Part shown: in pieces, positions 1 through 12,884 of the stretch
Layout: every line of letters starts with the position of its first letter
Numbering within the stretch: position 1 is the stretch's first letter
Source of the DNA: Ochotona curzoniae
Lineage: Eukaryota > Chordata > Mammalia > Lagomorpha > Ochotonidae
Reading direction: 5' to 3'
DNA length: 64,000 bases
NCBI RefSeq assembly: GCF_017591425.1
Contig: NW_024467103.1
Coordinates: 355,047 to 419,046, forward strand
Translations under genes and position numbers: made by a program
The notes under the pieces: generated by a model
Seen by the model: the letters and a program-made list of their open reading frames with translations, nothing else
Told to the model about the DNA's origin: nothing
Databases searched by the model: none

Positions 1-234
1 GGATGTGACACCTAGGGATCTCAGTGTGTTGCTGAATGGCAACTTGCCGAAGGAGCCACACAGGTCTTCCAGTGCCAACACGACTCCACCTGCCTCAGGA
101 ACTTCACATACCATCAGCTTTCCTAGCAGCTGTCCCGGAAACCCAGTTGAGTGCCATCTCGTCCAATGCCCATTGAGCCCAGGAGGATGAAATCAGGCAT
201 GTTGAACACCCACACAAAACAACCATGTACATCC

Positions 235-241
235 TGACTCA
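235..241 (+). promoter_or_regulatory. AP-1/TRE-type TGACTCA heptamer, first of a per-unit series
   Basis: TGACTCA, a perfect match to the TGA(G/C)TCA consensus bound by FOS/JUN bZIP dimers, sits at unit position 264-270 and recurs with the unit through the array. Two exceptions seen are TAACTCA at 8,388-8,394 and 9,068-9,074. The match is direct; binding is not demonstrated. A seven-base motif fixed in a satellite may be chance amplified by the repeat. Confidence 0.35.
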
Positions 242-311
242 AGGCGCTAAGAAGTCCACTTCCAGAGACAAGTTCAGCGCCCAAGCCATTTCCAGCTCCC
301 ATGGAAACCAA

Positions 312-651
312 GTGCTCTGGCAGCACATATGTCTGAAAGTGGATGTGACACCTAGGAATCTCAGTGTGTTGCTGAATGGCAATTTGCCGAAGGAGCAGCA
401 CAGGTCTTCCAGTGCCAAAACGACTCCACCTGCCTCAGGAACTTCACATACCATCAGCTTTCCTAGCAGCTGTCCCGGAAACCCAGTTGGGTGCCATCTC
501 GTCCAATGCCCATTGAGCCCAGGATGACGAAATCAGGCATGTTGAACACCCACACAAAGCAACCATGTAGATCCTGACTCAAGGCGCTAAGAAGTCCACA
601 TCCAGAGACAAGTTCAGCGCCCAAGCCATTTCCAGCTACCATGGAAACCAA
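312..651 (+). repeat. Representative complete 340-bp satellite unit
   Basis: First complete unit, starting at the GTGCTCTGGCAGCAC landmark. It is full length and carries the common sites: CATATG, the CCTAGG variant CCTAGGAATC, GCCGAAGGAGCAGC, the CpG state AAAACGACTCC, TGACTCA and CCATGG. Its differences from the commonest form are single bases, such as A at the GGATC position (the same GGAATC state recurs in units 19,343 and 24,780). It is given as a reference so that unit positions quoted elsewhere can be mapped. The strand label simply follows the orientation in which the unit is described. Confidence 0.95.
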
Positions 652-3600
652 GTGCTCTGGCAGCACATATGTCTGAAAGTGGATGTGACACCTAGGGATC
701 TCAGTGTGTTGCTGAATGGCAACTTGCCGAAGGAGCAGCACAGGTCTTCCAGTGCCAAAACCACTCCACCTGCCTCAGGAACTTCACATAGCATCAGCTT
801 TCCTAGCAGCTGTCCCGGAAACCCAGTTGCGTACCATCTCGTCCAATGCCCATTGAGCCCAGGAGGATGAAATCAGGCATGTTGAACACCCACACAAAAC
901 AACCATGTAGATCCTGACTCAAGGCGCTAAGAAGTCCACATCCAGAGACAAGTTCAGCGCCCAAGCCATTTCCAGCTCCCATGGAAACCAAGTGCTCTGG
1001 CAGCACATATGTCTGAAAGTGGATGTGACACCTAGGTATCTCAGTGTGTTGCTGAATGGCAACTTGCCGAAGGAGCAGCACAGGTCTTCCAGTGCCAAAA
1101 TGACTCCACCTGCCTCAGGAACTTCACATACCATCAGCTTTCCTAGCAGCTGTCCCGGAAACCCAGTTGGGTGCCATCTCGTCCAATGCCCATTGAGCCC
1201 AGGAGGATGAAATCAGGCATGTTCAACACCCACACAAAACAACCATGTAGATCCTGACTCAAGGCGCTAAGAAGTCCACATCCAGAGACAAGTTCAGCGC
1301 CCAAGCCATTTCCAGCTCCCATGGAAACCAAGTGCTCTGGCAGCACATATGTCTGAAAGTGGATGTGACACCTAGGGATCTCAGTGTGTTGCTGAATGGC
1401 AACTTGCCCAAGGAGCAGCACAGGTCTTCCAGTGCCAAAACCACTCCACCTGCCTCAGGAACTTCACATACCATCAGCTTTCCTAGCAGCTGTCCCAGAA
1501 ACCCAGTTGGGTGCCATCTCGTCCAATGCCCATTGAGCCCAGGATGATGAAATCAGGCATGTTGAACACCCACACAAAACAACCATGTACATCCTGACTC
1601 AAGGCGCTAAGAAGTCCACATCCAGAGACAAGTTCAGCGCCCAAGCCATTTCCAGCTACCATGGAAACCAAGTGCTCTGGCAACACATATGTCTGAAAGT
1701 GGATGTGACACCTAGGGATCTCAGTGTGTTGCTGAATGGCAACTTGCCGAAGGAGCAGCACAGGTCTTCCAGTGCCAAAACCACTCCACCTGCCTCAGGA
1801 ACTTCACATACCATCAGCTTTCCTAGCAGCTGTCCCGGAAACCCAGTTGGGTGCCATCTCGTCCAATGCCCATTGAGCCCAGGAGGATGAAATCAGGCAT
1901 GTTGAACACCCACACAAAACAACCATGTACATCCTGACTCAAGGCACTAAGAAGTCCACATCCAGAGACAAGTTCAGCGCCCAAGCCATTTCCAGCTCCC
2001 ATGGAAACCAAGTGCTCTGGCAGCACATGTGTCTGAAAGTGGATGTGACACCTAGGGATCTCAGTGTGTTGCTGAATGGCAACTTGCCGAAGGAGCAGCA
2101 CAGGTCTTCCAGTGCCAAAACGACTCCACCTGCCTCAGGAACTTCACATACCATCAGCTTTCCTAGCAGCTGTCCCGGAAACCCAGTTGGGTGCCATCTC
2201 GTCCAATGCCCATTGAGCCCAGGAGGATGAAATCAGGCATGTTGAACACCCACACAAAACAACCATGTAGATCCTGACTCAAGGCGCTAAGAAGTCCACA
2301 TCCAGAGACAAATTCAGCGCCCAAGCCATTTCCAGCTCCCATGGAAACCAAGTGCTCTGGCAGCACATATGTCTGAAAGTGGATGTGACACCTAGGGATC
2401 TCAGTGTGTTGCTGAATGGCAACTTGCCGAAGGAGCAGCACAGGTCTTCCAGTGCCAAAACGACTCCACCTGCCTCAGGAACTTCACATACCATCAGCTT
2501 TCCTAGCAGCTGTCCCGGAAACCCAGTTGGGTGCCATCTCGTCCAATGCCCATTGAGCCCAGGAGGATGAAATCAGGCATGTTGAACACCCACACAAAAC
2601 AACCATGTAGATCCTGACTCAAGGCGCTAAGAAGTCCACATCCAGAGACAAATTCAGCGCCCAAGCCATTTCCAGCTCCCATGGAAACCAAGTGCTCTGG
2701 CAGCACATATGTCTGAAAGTGGATGTGACACCTAGGATCTCAGTGTGTTGCTGAATGGCAACTTGCCGAAGGAGCAGCACAGGTCTTCCAGTGCCAAAAC
2801 GACTCCACCTGCCTCAGGAACTTCACATACCATCAGCTTTCCTAGCAGCTGTCCCGGAAACCCAGTTGGGTGCCATCTCGTCCAATGCCCATTGAGCCCA
2901 GGAGGATGAAATCAGGCATGTTGAACACCCACACAAAACAACCATGTACATCCTGACTCAAGGCGCTAAGAAGTCCACATCCAGAGACAAGTTCAGCGCC
3001 CAAGCCATTTCCAGCTCCCATGGAAACCAAGTGCTCTGGCAGCACATATGTCTGAAAGTGGATGTGACACCTAGGGATCTCAGTGTGTTGCTGAATGGCA
3101 ACTTGCCGAAGGAGCAGCACAGGTCTTCCAGTGCCAAAACCACTCCACCTGCCTCAGGAACTTCACATACCATCAGCTTTCCTAGCAGCTGTCCCGGAAA
3201 CCCAGTTGGGTGCCATCTCGTCCAATGCCCATTGAGCCCAGGATGATGAAATCAGGCATGTTCAACACCCACACAAAACAACCATTAGAGCCTGACTCAA
3301 GGCGCTAAGAAGTCCACATCCAGAGACAAGTTCAGCGCCCAAGCCATTTCCAGCTCCCATGGAAACCAAGTGCTCTGGCAGCACATATGTCTGAAAGTGG
3401 ATGTGACACCTAGGGATCTCAGTGTGTTGCTGAATGGCAACTTGCCGAAGGAGCAGCACAGGTCTTCCAGTGCCAAAACCACTCCACCTGCCTCAGGAAC
3501 TTCACATACCATCAGCTTTCCTAGCAGCTGTCCCGGAAACCCAGTTGGGTGCCATCTCGTCCAATGCCCATTGAGCCCAGGATGATGAAATCAGGCATGT

Positions 3601-6600
3601 TGAACACCCACACAAAACAACCATGTAGATCCTGACTCAAGGCGCTAAGAAGTCCACATCCAGAGACAAGTTCAGCGCCCAAGCCATTTCCAGCTCCCAT
3701 GGAAACCAAGTGCTCTGGCAGCACATATGTCTGAAAGTGGATGTGACACCTAGGGATCTCAGTGTGTTGCTGAATGGCAACTTGCCGAAGGAGCAGCACA
3801 GGTCTTCCAGTGCCAAAACCACTCCACCTGCCTCAGGAACTTCACATACCATCAGCTTTCCTAGCAGCTGTCCCGGAAACCCAGTTGGGTGCCATCTCGT
3901 CCAATGCCCATTGAGCCCAGGAGGATGAAATCAGGCATGTTGAACACCCACACAAAACAACCATGTACATCCTGACTCAAGGCGCTAAGAAGTCCACACC
4001 CAGAGACAAGTTCAGCGCCCAAGCCATTTCCAGCTACCATGGAAACCAAGTGCTCTGGCAGCACATATGTCTGAAAGTGGATGTGACACCTAGGGATCTC
4101 AGTGTGTTGCAGGATGGCAACTTGCCGAAGGAGCAGCACAGGTCTTCCAGTGCCAAAACCACTCCACCTGCCTCAGGAACTTCACATACCATCAGCTTTC
4201 CTAGCAGCTGTCCCGGAAACCCAGTTGGGTGCCATCTCGTCCAATGCCCATTGAGCCCAGGAGGATGAAATCAGGCATGTTGAACACCCACACAAAACAA
4301 CCATGTATATCCTGACTCAAGGCGCTAAGAAGTCCACATCCAGAGACAAGTTCAGCGCCCAAGCCATTTCCAGCTCCCATGGAAACCAAGTGCTCTGGCA
4401 GCACATATGTCTGAAAGTGGATGTGACACCTAGGGATCTCAGTGTGTTGCTGAATGGCAACTTGCCGAAGGAGCAGCACAGGTCTTCCAGTGCCAAAACG
4501 ACTCCACCTGCCTCAGGAACTTCACATACCATCAGCTTTCCTAGCAGCTGTCCCGGAAACCCAGTTGGGTGCCATCTCGTCCAATGCCCATTGAGCCCAG
4601 GATGATGAAATCAGGCATGTTGAACACCCACACAAAACAACCATGTAGATCCTGACTCAAGGCGCTAAGAAGTCCACATCCAGAGACAAGTTCAGCGCCC
4701 AAGCCATTTCCAGCTACCATGGAAACCAAGTGCTCTGGCAGCACATATGTCTGAAAGTGGATGTGACACCTAGGGATCTCAGTGTGTTGCTGAATGGCAA
4801 CTTGCCGAAGGAGCACCACAGGTCTTCCAGTGCCAAAATGACTCCACCTGCCTCAGGAACTTCACATAGCATCAGCTTTCCTAGCAGCTGTCCCGGAAAC
4901 CCAGTTGGGTGCCATCTCGTCCAATGCCCATTGAGCCCAGGAGGATGAAATCAGGCATGTTGAACACCCACACAAAACAACCATGTACATCCTGACTCAA
5001 GGCGCTAAGAATCCACATCCAGAGAAGTGTTCAGCGCCCAAGCCATTTCCAGCTCCCATGGAAACCAAGTGCTCTGGCAGCACATATGTCTGAAAGTGGA
5101 TGTGACACCTAGGGATCTCAGTGTGTTGCTGAATGGCAACTTGCCGAAGGAGCAGCACAGGTCTTCCAGTGCCAAAACGACTCCACCTGCCTCAGGAACT
5201 TCACATACCATCAGCTTTCCTAGCAGCTGTCCCGGAAACCCAGTTGGGTGCCATCTCGTCCAATGCCCATTGAGCCCAGGAGGATGAAATCAGGCATGTT
5301 GAACACCCACACAAAACAACCATGTACATCCTGACTCAAGGCGCTAAGAAGTCCACATCCAGAGACAAGTTCAGCGCCCAAGCCATTTCCAGCTCCCATG
5401 GAAACCAAGTGCTCTGGCAGCACATATGTCTGAAAGTGGATGTGACACCTAGGGATCTCAGTGTGTTGCTGAATGGCAACTTGCCCAAGGAGCAGCACAG
5501 GTCTTCCAGTGCCAAAACCACTCCACCTGCCTCAGGAACTTCACATACCATCAGCTTTCCTAGCAGCTGTGCCGGAAACCAAGTTGGGTGCCATCTCGTC
5601 CAATGCCCATTGAGCCCAGGAGGAAGAAATCAGGCATGTTCAACACCCACACAAAACAACCATGTAGATCCTGACTCAAGGCGCTAAGAAGTCCACATCC
5701 AGAAACAAGTTCAGCGCCCAAGCCATTTCCAGCTCCCATGGAAACCAAGTGCTCTGGCAGCACATATGTCTGAAAGTGGATGTGACACCTAGGTATCTCA
5801 GTGTGTTGCTGAATGGCAACTTGCGAAGGAGCAGCACAGGTCTTCCAGTGCCAAAATGACTCCACCTGCCTCAGGAACTTCACATACCATCAGCTTTCCT
5901 AGCAGCTGTCCCGGAAACCCAGTTGGGTGCCATCTCGTCCAATGCCCATTGAGCCCAGGAGGATGAAATCAGGCATGTTGAACACCCACACAAAACAACC
6001 ATGTACATCCTGACTCAAGGCGCTAAGAAGTCCACATCCAGAGACAAGTTCAGCGCCCAAGCCATTTCCAGCTCCCATGGAAACCAAGTGCTCTGGCAGC
6101 ACATATGTCTGAAAGTGGATGTGACACCTAGGGATCTCAGTGTGTTGCTGAATGGCAACTTGCCGAAGGAGCAGCACAGGTCTTCCAGTGCCAAAACCAC
6201 TCCACCTGCCTCAGGAACTTCACATACCATCAGCTTTCCTAGCAGCTGTCCCTTAAACCTGTTGGGTGCCATCTCGTCCAATGCCCATTGAGCCCAGGAT
6301 GATGAAATCAGGTATGTTGAACACCCACACAAAACAACCATGTAGATCCTGACTCAAGGCACTAAGAAGTCCACATCCAGAGACAAGTTCAGCGCCCAAG
6401 CCATTTCCAGCTCCCATGGAAACCAAGTGCTCTGGCAGCACATATGTCTGAAAGTGGATGTGACACCTAGGGATCTCAGTGTGTTGCTGAATGGCAACTT
6501 GCCGAAGGAGCAGCACAGGTCTTCCAGTGCCAAAACCACTCCACCTGCCTCAGGAACTTCACATACCATCAGCTTTCCTAGCAGCTGTCCCGGAAACCCA

Positions 6601-7106
6601 GTTGGGTGCCATCTCGTCCAATGCCCATTGAGCCCAGGAGGATGAAATCAGGCATGTTGAACACCCACACAAAACAACCATGTAGATCCTGACTCAAGGC
6701 GCTAAGAAGTCCACATCCAGAGACAAGTTCAGCGCCCAAGCCATTTCCAGCTCCCATGGAAACCAAGTGCTCTGGCAGCACATATGTCTGAAAGTGGATG
6801 TGACACCTAGGGATCTCAGTGTGTTGCTGAATGGCAACTTGCCGAAGGAGCAGCACAGGTCTTCCAGTGCCAAAATGACTCCACCTGCCTCAGGAACTTC
6901 ACATAGCATCAGCTTTCCTAGCAGCTGTCCCGGAAACCCAGTTGGGTGCCATCTCGTCCAATGCCCATTGAGCCCAGGAGGATGAAATCAGGCATGTTGA
7001 ACACCCACACAAAACAACCATGTAGATCCTGACTCAAGGCGCTAAGAAGTCCACATCCAGAGACAAGTTCAGCGCCCAAGCCATTTCCAGCTCCCATGGA
7101 AACCAA

Positions 7107-10100
7107 GTGCTCTGGCAGCACATGTGTCTGAAAGTGGATGTGACACCTAGGGATCTCAGTGTGTTGCTGAATGGCAACTTGCCGAAGAGCAGCACAGGTC
7201 TTCCAGTGCCAAAACGACTCCACCTGCCTCAGGAACTTCACATGCCATCAGCTTTCCTAGCAGCTGTCCCGGAAACCCAGTTGCGTGCCATCTCGTCCAA
7301 TGCCCATTGAGCCCAGGATGATGAAATCAGCAATGGTGAACACCCACACAAAACAACCATGTAGATCCTGACTCAAGGCGCTAAGAAGTCCACATCCAGA
7401 GACAAGTTCAGCGCCCAAGCCATTTCCAGCTCCCATGGAAACCAAGTGCTCTGGCAGCACATATGTCTGAAAGTGGATGTGACACCTAGGGATCTCAGTG
7501 TGTTGCTGAATGGCAACTTGCCGAAGGAGCAGCACAGGTCTTCCAGTGCCAAAACGACTCCACCTGCCTCAGGAACTTCACATACCATCAGCTTTCCTAG
7601 CAGCTGTCCCGGAAACCCAGTTGGGTGCCATCTCGTCCAATGCCCATTGAGCCCAGAGGATGAAATCAGTCATGTTGAACACCCACACAAAACAACCATG
7701 TACATCCTGACTCAAGGCGCTAAGAAGTCCACATCCAGAGACAAGTTCAGCGCCCAAGCCATTTCCAGCTCCCATGGAAACCAAGTGCTCTGGCAGCACA
7801 TATGTCTGAAAGTGGATGTGACACCTAGGGATCTCAGTGTGTTGCTGAATGGCAACTTGCCGAAGGAGCAGCACAGGTCTTCCAGTGCCAAAACCACTCC
7901 ACCTGCCTCAGGAACTTCACATACCATCAGCTTTCCTAGCAGCTGTCCCGGAAACCCAGTTGGGTGCCATCTCGTCCAATGCCCATTGAGCCCAGGATGA
8001 CGAAATCAGGCATGTTGAACACCCACACAAAACAACCATGTAGATCCTGACTCAAGGCGCTAAGAAGTCCACATCCAGAGACAAGTTCAGCGCCCAAGCC
8101 ATTTCCAGCTCCCATGGAAACCAAGTGCTCTGGCAGCACATATGTCTGAAAGTGGATGTGACACCTAGGGATCTCAGTGTGTTGCTGAATGGCAACTTGC
8201 CGAAGGAGCAGCACAGGTCTTCCAGTGCCAAAACCACTCCACCTGCCTCAGGAACTTCACATACCATCAGCTTTCCTAGCAGCTGTCCCGGAAACCCAGT
8301 TGGGTGCCATCTCGTCCAATGCCCATTGAGCCCAGGATGACGAAATCAGGCATGTTCAACACCCACACAAAACAACCATATAGATCCTAACTCAAGGCGC
8401 TAAGAAGTCCACATCCAGAGACAAGTTCAGCGCCCAAGCCATTTCCAGCTCCCATGGAAACCAAGTGCTCTGGCAGCACATATGTCTGAAAGTGGATGTG
8501 ACACCTAGGGATCTCAGTGTGTTGCTGAATGGCAACTTGCCGAAGGAGCAGCACAGGTCTTCCAGTGCCAAAACCACTCCACCTGCCTCAGGAACTTCAC
8601 ATACCATCAGCTTTCCTAGCAGCTGTCCCGGAAACCCAGTTGGGTGCCATCTCGTCCAATGCCCATTGAGCCCAGGAGGATGAAATCAGGCATGTTGAAC
8701 ACCCACACAAAACAACCATGTACATCCTGACTCAAGGCGCTAAGAAATCCACATCCAGAGACAAGTTCAGCGCCCAAGCCATTTCCAGCTCCCATGGAAA
8801 CCAAGTGCTCTGGCAGCACATATGTCTGAAAGTGGATGTGACACCTAGGGATCTCAGTGTGTTGCTGAATGGCAACTTGCCGAAGGAGCAGCACAGGTCT
8901 TCCAGTGCCAAAACGACTCCACCTGCCTCAGGAACTTCACATACCATCAGCTTTCCTAGCAGCTGTCCCGGAAACCCAGTTGGGTGCCATCTCGTCCAAT
9001 GCCCATTGAGCCCAGGATGACGAAATCAGGCATGTTCAACACCCACACAAAACAACCATATAGATCCTAACTCAAGGCGCTAAGAAGTCCACATCCAGAG
9101 ACAAGTTCAGCGCCCAAGCCATTTCCAGCTCCCATGGAAACCAAGTGCTCTGGCAGCACATATGTCTGAAAGTGGATGTGACACCTAGGGATCTCAGTGT
9201 GTTGCTGAATGGCAACTTGCCGAAGGAGCAGCACAGGTCTTCCAGTGCCAAAATGACTCCACCTGCCTCAGGAACTTCACATACCATCAGCTTTCCTAGC
9301 AGCTGTCCCGGAAACCCAGTTGGGTGCCATCTCGTCCAATGCCCATTGAGCCCAGGATGACGAAATCAGGCATGTTGAACACCCACACAAAACAACCATG
9401 TACATCCTGACTCAAGGCGCTAAGAAGTCCACATCCAGAGACAAGTTCAGCGCCCAAGCCATTTCCAGCTCCCATGGAAACCAAGTGCTCTGGCAGCACA
9501 TATGTCTGAAAGTGGATGTGACACCTAGGGATCTCAGTGTGTTGCTGAATGGCAACTTGCCGAAGGAGCAGCACAGGTCTTCCAGTGCCAAAACCACTCC
9601 ACCTGCCTCAGGAACTTCACATACCATCAGCTTTCCTAGCAGCTGTCCCGGAAACCCAGTTGGGTACCATCTCGTCCAATGCCCATTGAGCCCAGGAGGA
9701 TGAAATCAGGCATGTTGAACACCCACACAAAACAACCATGTACATCCTGACTCAAGGTGCTAAGAAGTCCACATCCAGAGACAAGTTCAGCGCCCAAGCC
9801 ATTTCCAGCTCCCATGGAAACCAAGTGCTCTGGCAGCACATATGTCTGAAAGTGGATGTGACACCTAGGGATCTCAGTGTGTTGCTGAATGGCAACTTGC
9901 CGAAGGAGCAGCACAGGTCTTCCAGTGCCAAAATGACTCCACCTGCCTCAGGAACTTCACATACCATCAGCTTTCCAAGCAGCTGTCCCGGAAACCCAGT
10001 TGGGTGCCATCTCGTCCAATGCCCATTGAGCCCAGGAGGATGAAATCAGGCATGTTGAACACCCACACAAAACAACCATGTAAATCCTGACTCAAGGCGC

Positions 10101-12884
10101 TAACAAGTCCACATCCAGAGACAAGTTCAGCGCCCAAGCCATTTCCAGCTACCATGGAAACCAAGTGCTCTGGCAGCACATATGTCTGAAAGTGGATGTG
10201 ACACCTAGGGATCTCAGTGTGTTGCAGGATGGCAACTTGCCGAAGGAGCAGCACAGGTCTTCCAGTGCCAAAACGACTCCACCTGCCTCAGGAACTTCAC
10301 ATACCATCAGCTTTCCTAGCAGCTGTCCCGGAAACCCAGTTGCGTGCCATCTCGTCCAATGCCCATTGAGCCCAGGAGGATGAAATCAGGCATGTTGAAC
10401 ACCCACACAAAACAACCATGTAGATCCTGACTCAAGGCGCTAAGAAGTCCACATCCAGAGACAAGTTCAGCGCCCAAGACATTTCCAGCTCCCATGGAAA
10501 CCAAGTGCTCTGGCAGCACATATGTCTGAAAGTGGATGTGACACCTAGGGATCTCAGTGTGTTGCTGAATGGCAACTTGCCGAAGGAGCAGCACAGGTCT
10601 TCCAGTGCCAAAATGACTCCACCTGCCTCAGGAACTTCACATACCATCAGCTTTCCTAGCAGCTGTCCCGGAAACCCAGTTGGGTGCCATCTCGTCCAAT
10701 GTCCATTGAGCCCAGGAGGATGAAATCAGGCATGTTGAACACCCACACAAAACAACCATGTACATCCTGACTCAAGGCGCTAACAAGTCCACATCCAGAG
10801 ACAAGTTCAGCGCCCAAGCCATTTCCAGCTACCATGGAAACCAAGTGCTCTGGCAGCACATGTGTCTGAAAGTGGATGTGACACCTAGGGATCTCAGTGT
10901 GTTGCAGGATGGCAACTTGCCGAAGGAGCAGCACAGGTCTTCCAGTGCCAAAACCACTCCACCTGCCTCAGGAACTTCACATACCATCAGCTTTCCTAGC
11001 AGATGTCCCGGAAACCCAGTTGCGTGCCATCTCGTCCAATGCCCATTGAGCCCAGGAGGATGAAATCAGGCATGTTGAACACCCACACAAAACAACCATG
11101 TAGATCCTGACTCAAGGCGCTAAGAAGTCCACATCCAGAGACAAGTTCAGCGCCCAAGCCATTTCCAGCTCCCATGGAAACCAAGTGCTCTGGCAGCACA
11201 TGTGTCTGAAAGTGGATGTGACACCTAGGGATCTCAGTGTGTTGCTGAATGGCAACTTGCCGAAGGAGCAGCACAGGTCTTCCAGTGCCAAAATCACTCC
11301 ACCTGCTTCAGGAACTTCACATACCATCAGCTTTCCTAGCAGCTGTCCCGGAAACCCAGTTGGGTGCCATCTCGTCCAATGCCCATTGAGCCCAGGAGGA
11401 TGAAATCAGGCATGTTGAACACCCACACAAAACAACCATGTAGATCCTGACTCAAGGCGCTAACAAGTCCACATCCAGAGACAAGTTCAGCGCCCAAGCC
11501 ATTTCCAGCTACCAGGGAAACCAAGTGCTCTGGCAACACATATGTCTGAAAGTGGATGTGACACCTAGGGATCTCAGTGTGTTGCTGAATGGCAACTTGC
11601 CGAAGGAGCAGCACAGGTCTTCCAGTGCCAAAACCACTCCACCTGCCTCAGGAACTTCACATACCATCAGCTTTCCTAGCAGCTGTCCCGGAAACCCAGT
11701 TGGGTGCCATCTCGTCCAATGCCCATTGAGCCCAGGAGGATGAAATCAGGCATGTTGAACACCCACACAAAACAACCATGTAGATCCTGACTCAAGGCAC
11801 TAAGAAGTCCACATCCAGAGACAAGTTCAGCGCCCAAGCCATTTCCAGCTCCCATGGAAACCAAGTGCTCTGGCAGCACATATGTCTGAAAGTGGATGTG
11901 ACACCAAGGCATCTCAGTGTGTTGCTGAATGGCAACTTGCCGAAGGAGCAGCACAGGTCTTCCAGTGCCAAAACCACTCCACCTGCCTCAGGAACTTCAC
12001 ATACCATCAGCTTTCCTAGCAGCTGTCCCGGAAACCCAGTTGGGTGCCATCTCGTCCAATGCCCATTGAGCCCAGGAGGATGAAATCAGGCATGTTGAAC
12101 ACCCACACAAAACAACCATGTAGATCCTGACTCAAGGCGCTAAGAAGTCCACATCCAGAGACAAGTTCAGCGCCCAAGCCATTTCCAGCTCCCATGGAAA
12201 CCAAGTGCTCTGGCAGCACATATGTCTGAAAGTGGATGTGACACCTAGGGATCTCAGTGTGTTGCTGAATGGCAACTTGCCGAAGGAGCCACACAGGTCT
12301 TCCAGTGCCAAAACCACTCCACCTGCCTCAGGAACTTCACATACCATCAGCTTTCCTAGCAGCTGTCCCGGAAACCCAGTTGGGTGCCATCTCGTCCAAT
12401 GCCCATTGAGCCCAGGAGGATGAAATCAGGCATGTTGAACACCCACACAAAACAACCATGTAGATCCTGACTCAAGGCGCTAAGAAGTCCACTTCCAGAG
12501 ACAAGTTCAGCGCCCAAGCCATTTCCAGCTCCCATGGAAACCAAGTGCTCTGGCAGCACATATGTCTGAAAGTGGATGTGACACCTAGGGATCTCAGTGT
12601 GTTGCTGAATGGCAACTTGCCGAAGGAGCAGCACAGGTCTTCCAGTGCCAAAATGACTCCACCTGCCTCAGGAACTTCACATAGCATCAGCTTTCCTAGC
12701 AGCTGTCCCGGAAACCCAGTTGGGTGCCATCTCGTCCAATGCCCATTGAGCCCAGGAGGATGAAATCAGGCATGTTGAACACCCACACAAAACAACCATG
12801 TAGATCCTGACTCAAGGCGCTAAGAAGTCCACATCCAGAGACAAGTTCAGCGCCCAAGCCATTTCCAGCTCCCATGGAAACCAA
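7107..12884. repeat. Higher-order block A, 17 units
   Basis: The block begins with anchor unit 7,107, which has ACATGTGTCTG, a one-base loss giving GCCGAAGAGC at 7,181, and ACATGCCATC near 7,240. The next unit ends in GATGATG, and the one after is preceded by CAGAGGATG...CAGTCATG at 7,655-7,675. Within the block, units 9,485 (GGGTACCATC), 9,825 (TTTCCAAGCAGC) and 10,165 (TGCAGGATGG) match units 15,264, 15,604 and 15,944 of block B at a constant shift of 5,779 bases. Units 10,165 and 10,845 both carry TGCAGGATGG, which suggests an internal two-unit duplication. Boundaries are set by the anchor and could be phased differently. Confidence 0.65.

Larger units (their letters stand above)
1..7106. 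repeat. Left segment of array, mixed units with several 339-bp members
   Basis: Ordinary units before the first anchor unit. Five units here are one base short. The losses lie at about 2,736 (CCTAGGATC for CCTAGGGATC), 3,281-3,294 (ATTAGAGCC for ATGTAGATCC), 5,010 (AAGAATCC), 5,824 (TTGCGAAGG) and 6,252-6,262 (a small cluster of changes). The variant TGCAGGATGG at about 4,109 links unit 4,050 to units 10,165, 10,845, 15,944 and 20,023 in the next segment. No regular higher-order period was evident by eye. There is no gene in this stretch. Confidence 0.8.

Noticed and set aside
652..870. Recurrent plus-strand open frame of about 72 codons (MLWQHICLKVDV...), once per unit
   Set aside because: It is present in nearly every repeat unit, lacks a unique context, starts at GTG, and shifts frame from one unit to the next. 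Variants fall in all codon positions, including stops. It is a by-product of the satellite.
1585..1890. Longer 100-101 codon plus-strand frames beginning MYILTQGAKKS
   Set aside because: They arise only where ATGTAGATC has become ATGTACATC, removing a stop. The same base is G, C, T or A in different units, so there is no sign of a conserved start or product.
2842..3120. Recurrent minus-strand open frames of 92 and 71 codons in overlapping frames
   Set aside because: Two different minus-strand frames and one plus-strand frame are open over the same bases in each unit, which coding selection cannot explain. They repeat with the 340-bp period and break at each indel.
5322..5687. 121-codon frame caused by loss of the usual TGA
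   Set aside because: GGATGA became GGAAGA at about 5,624, so the frame simply runs into the next unit. Similar one-off extensions occur at 18,236-18,556 and 30,556-30,789.
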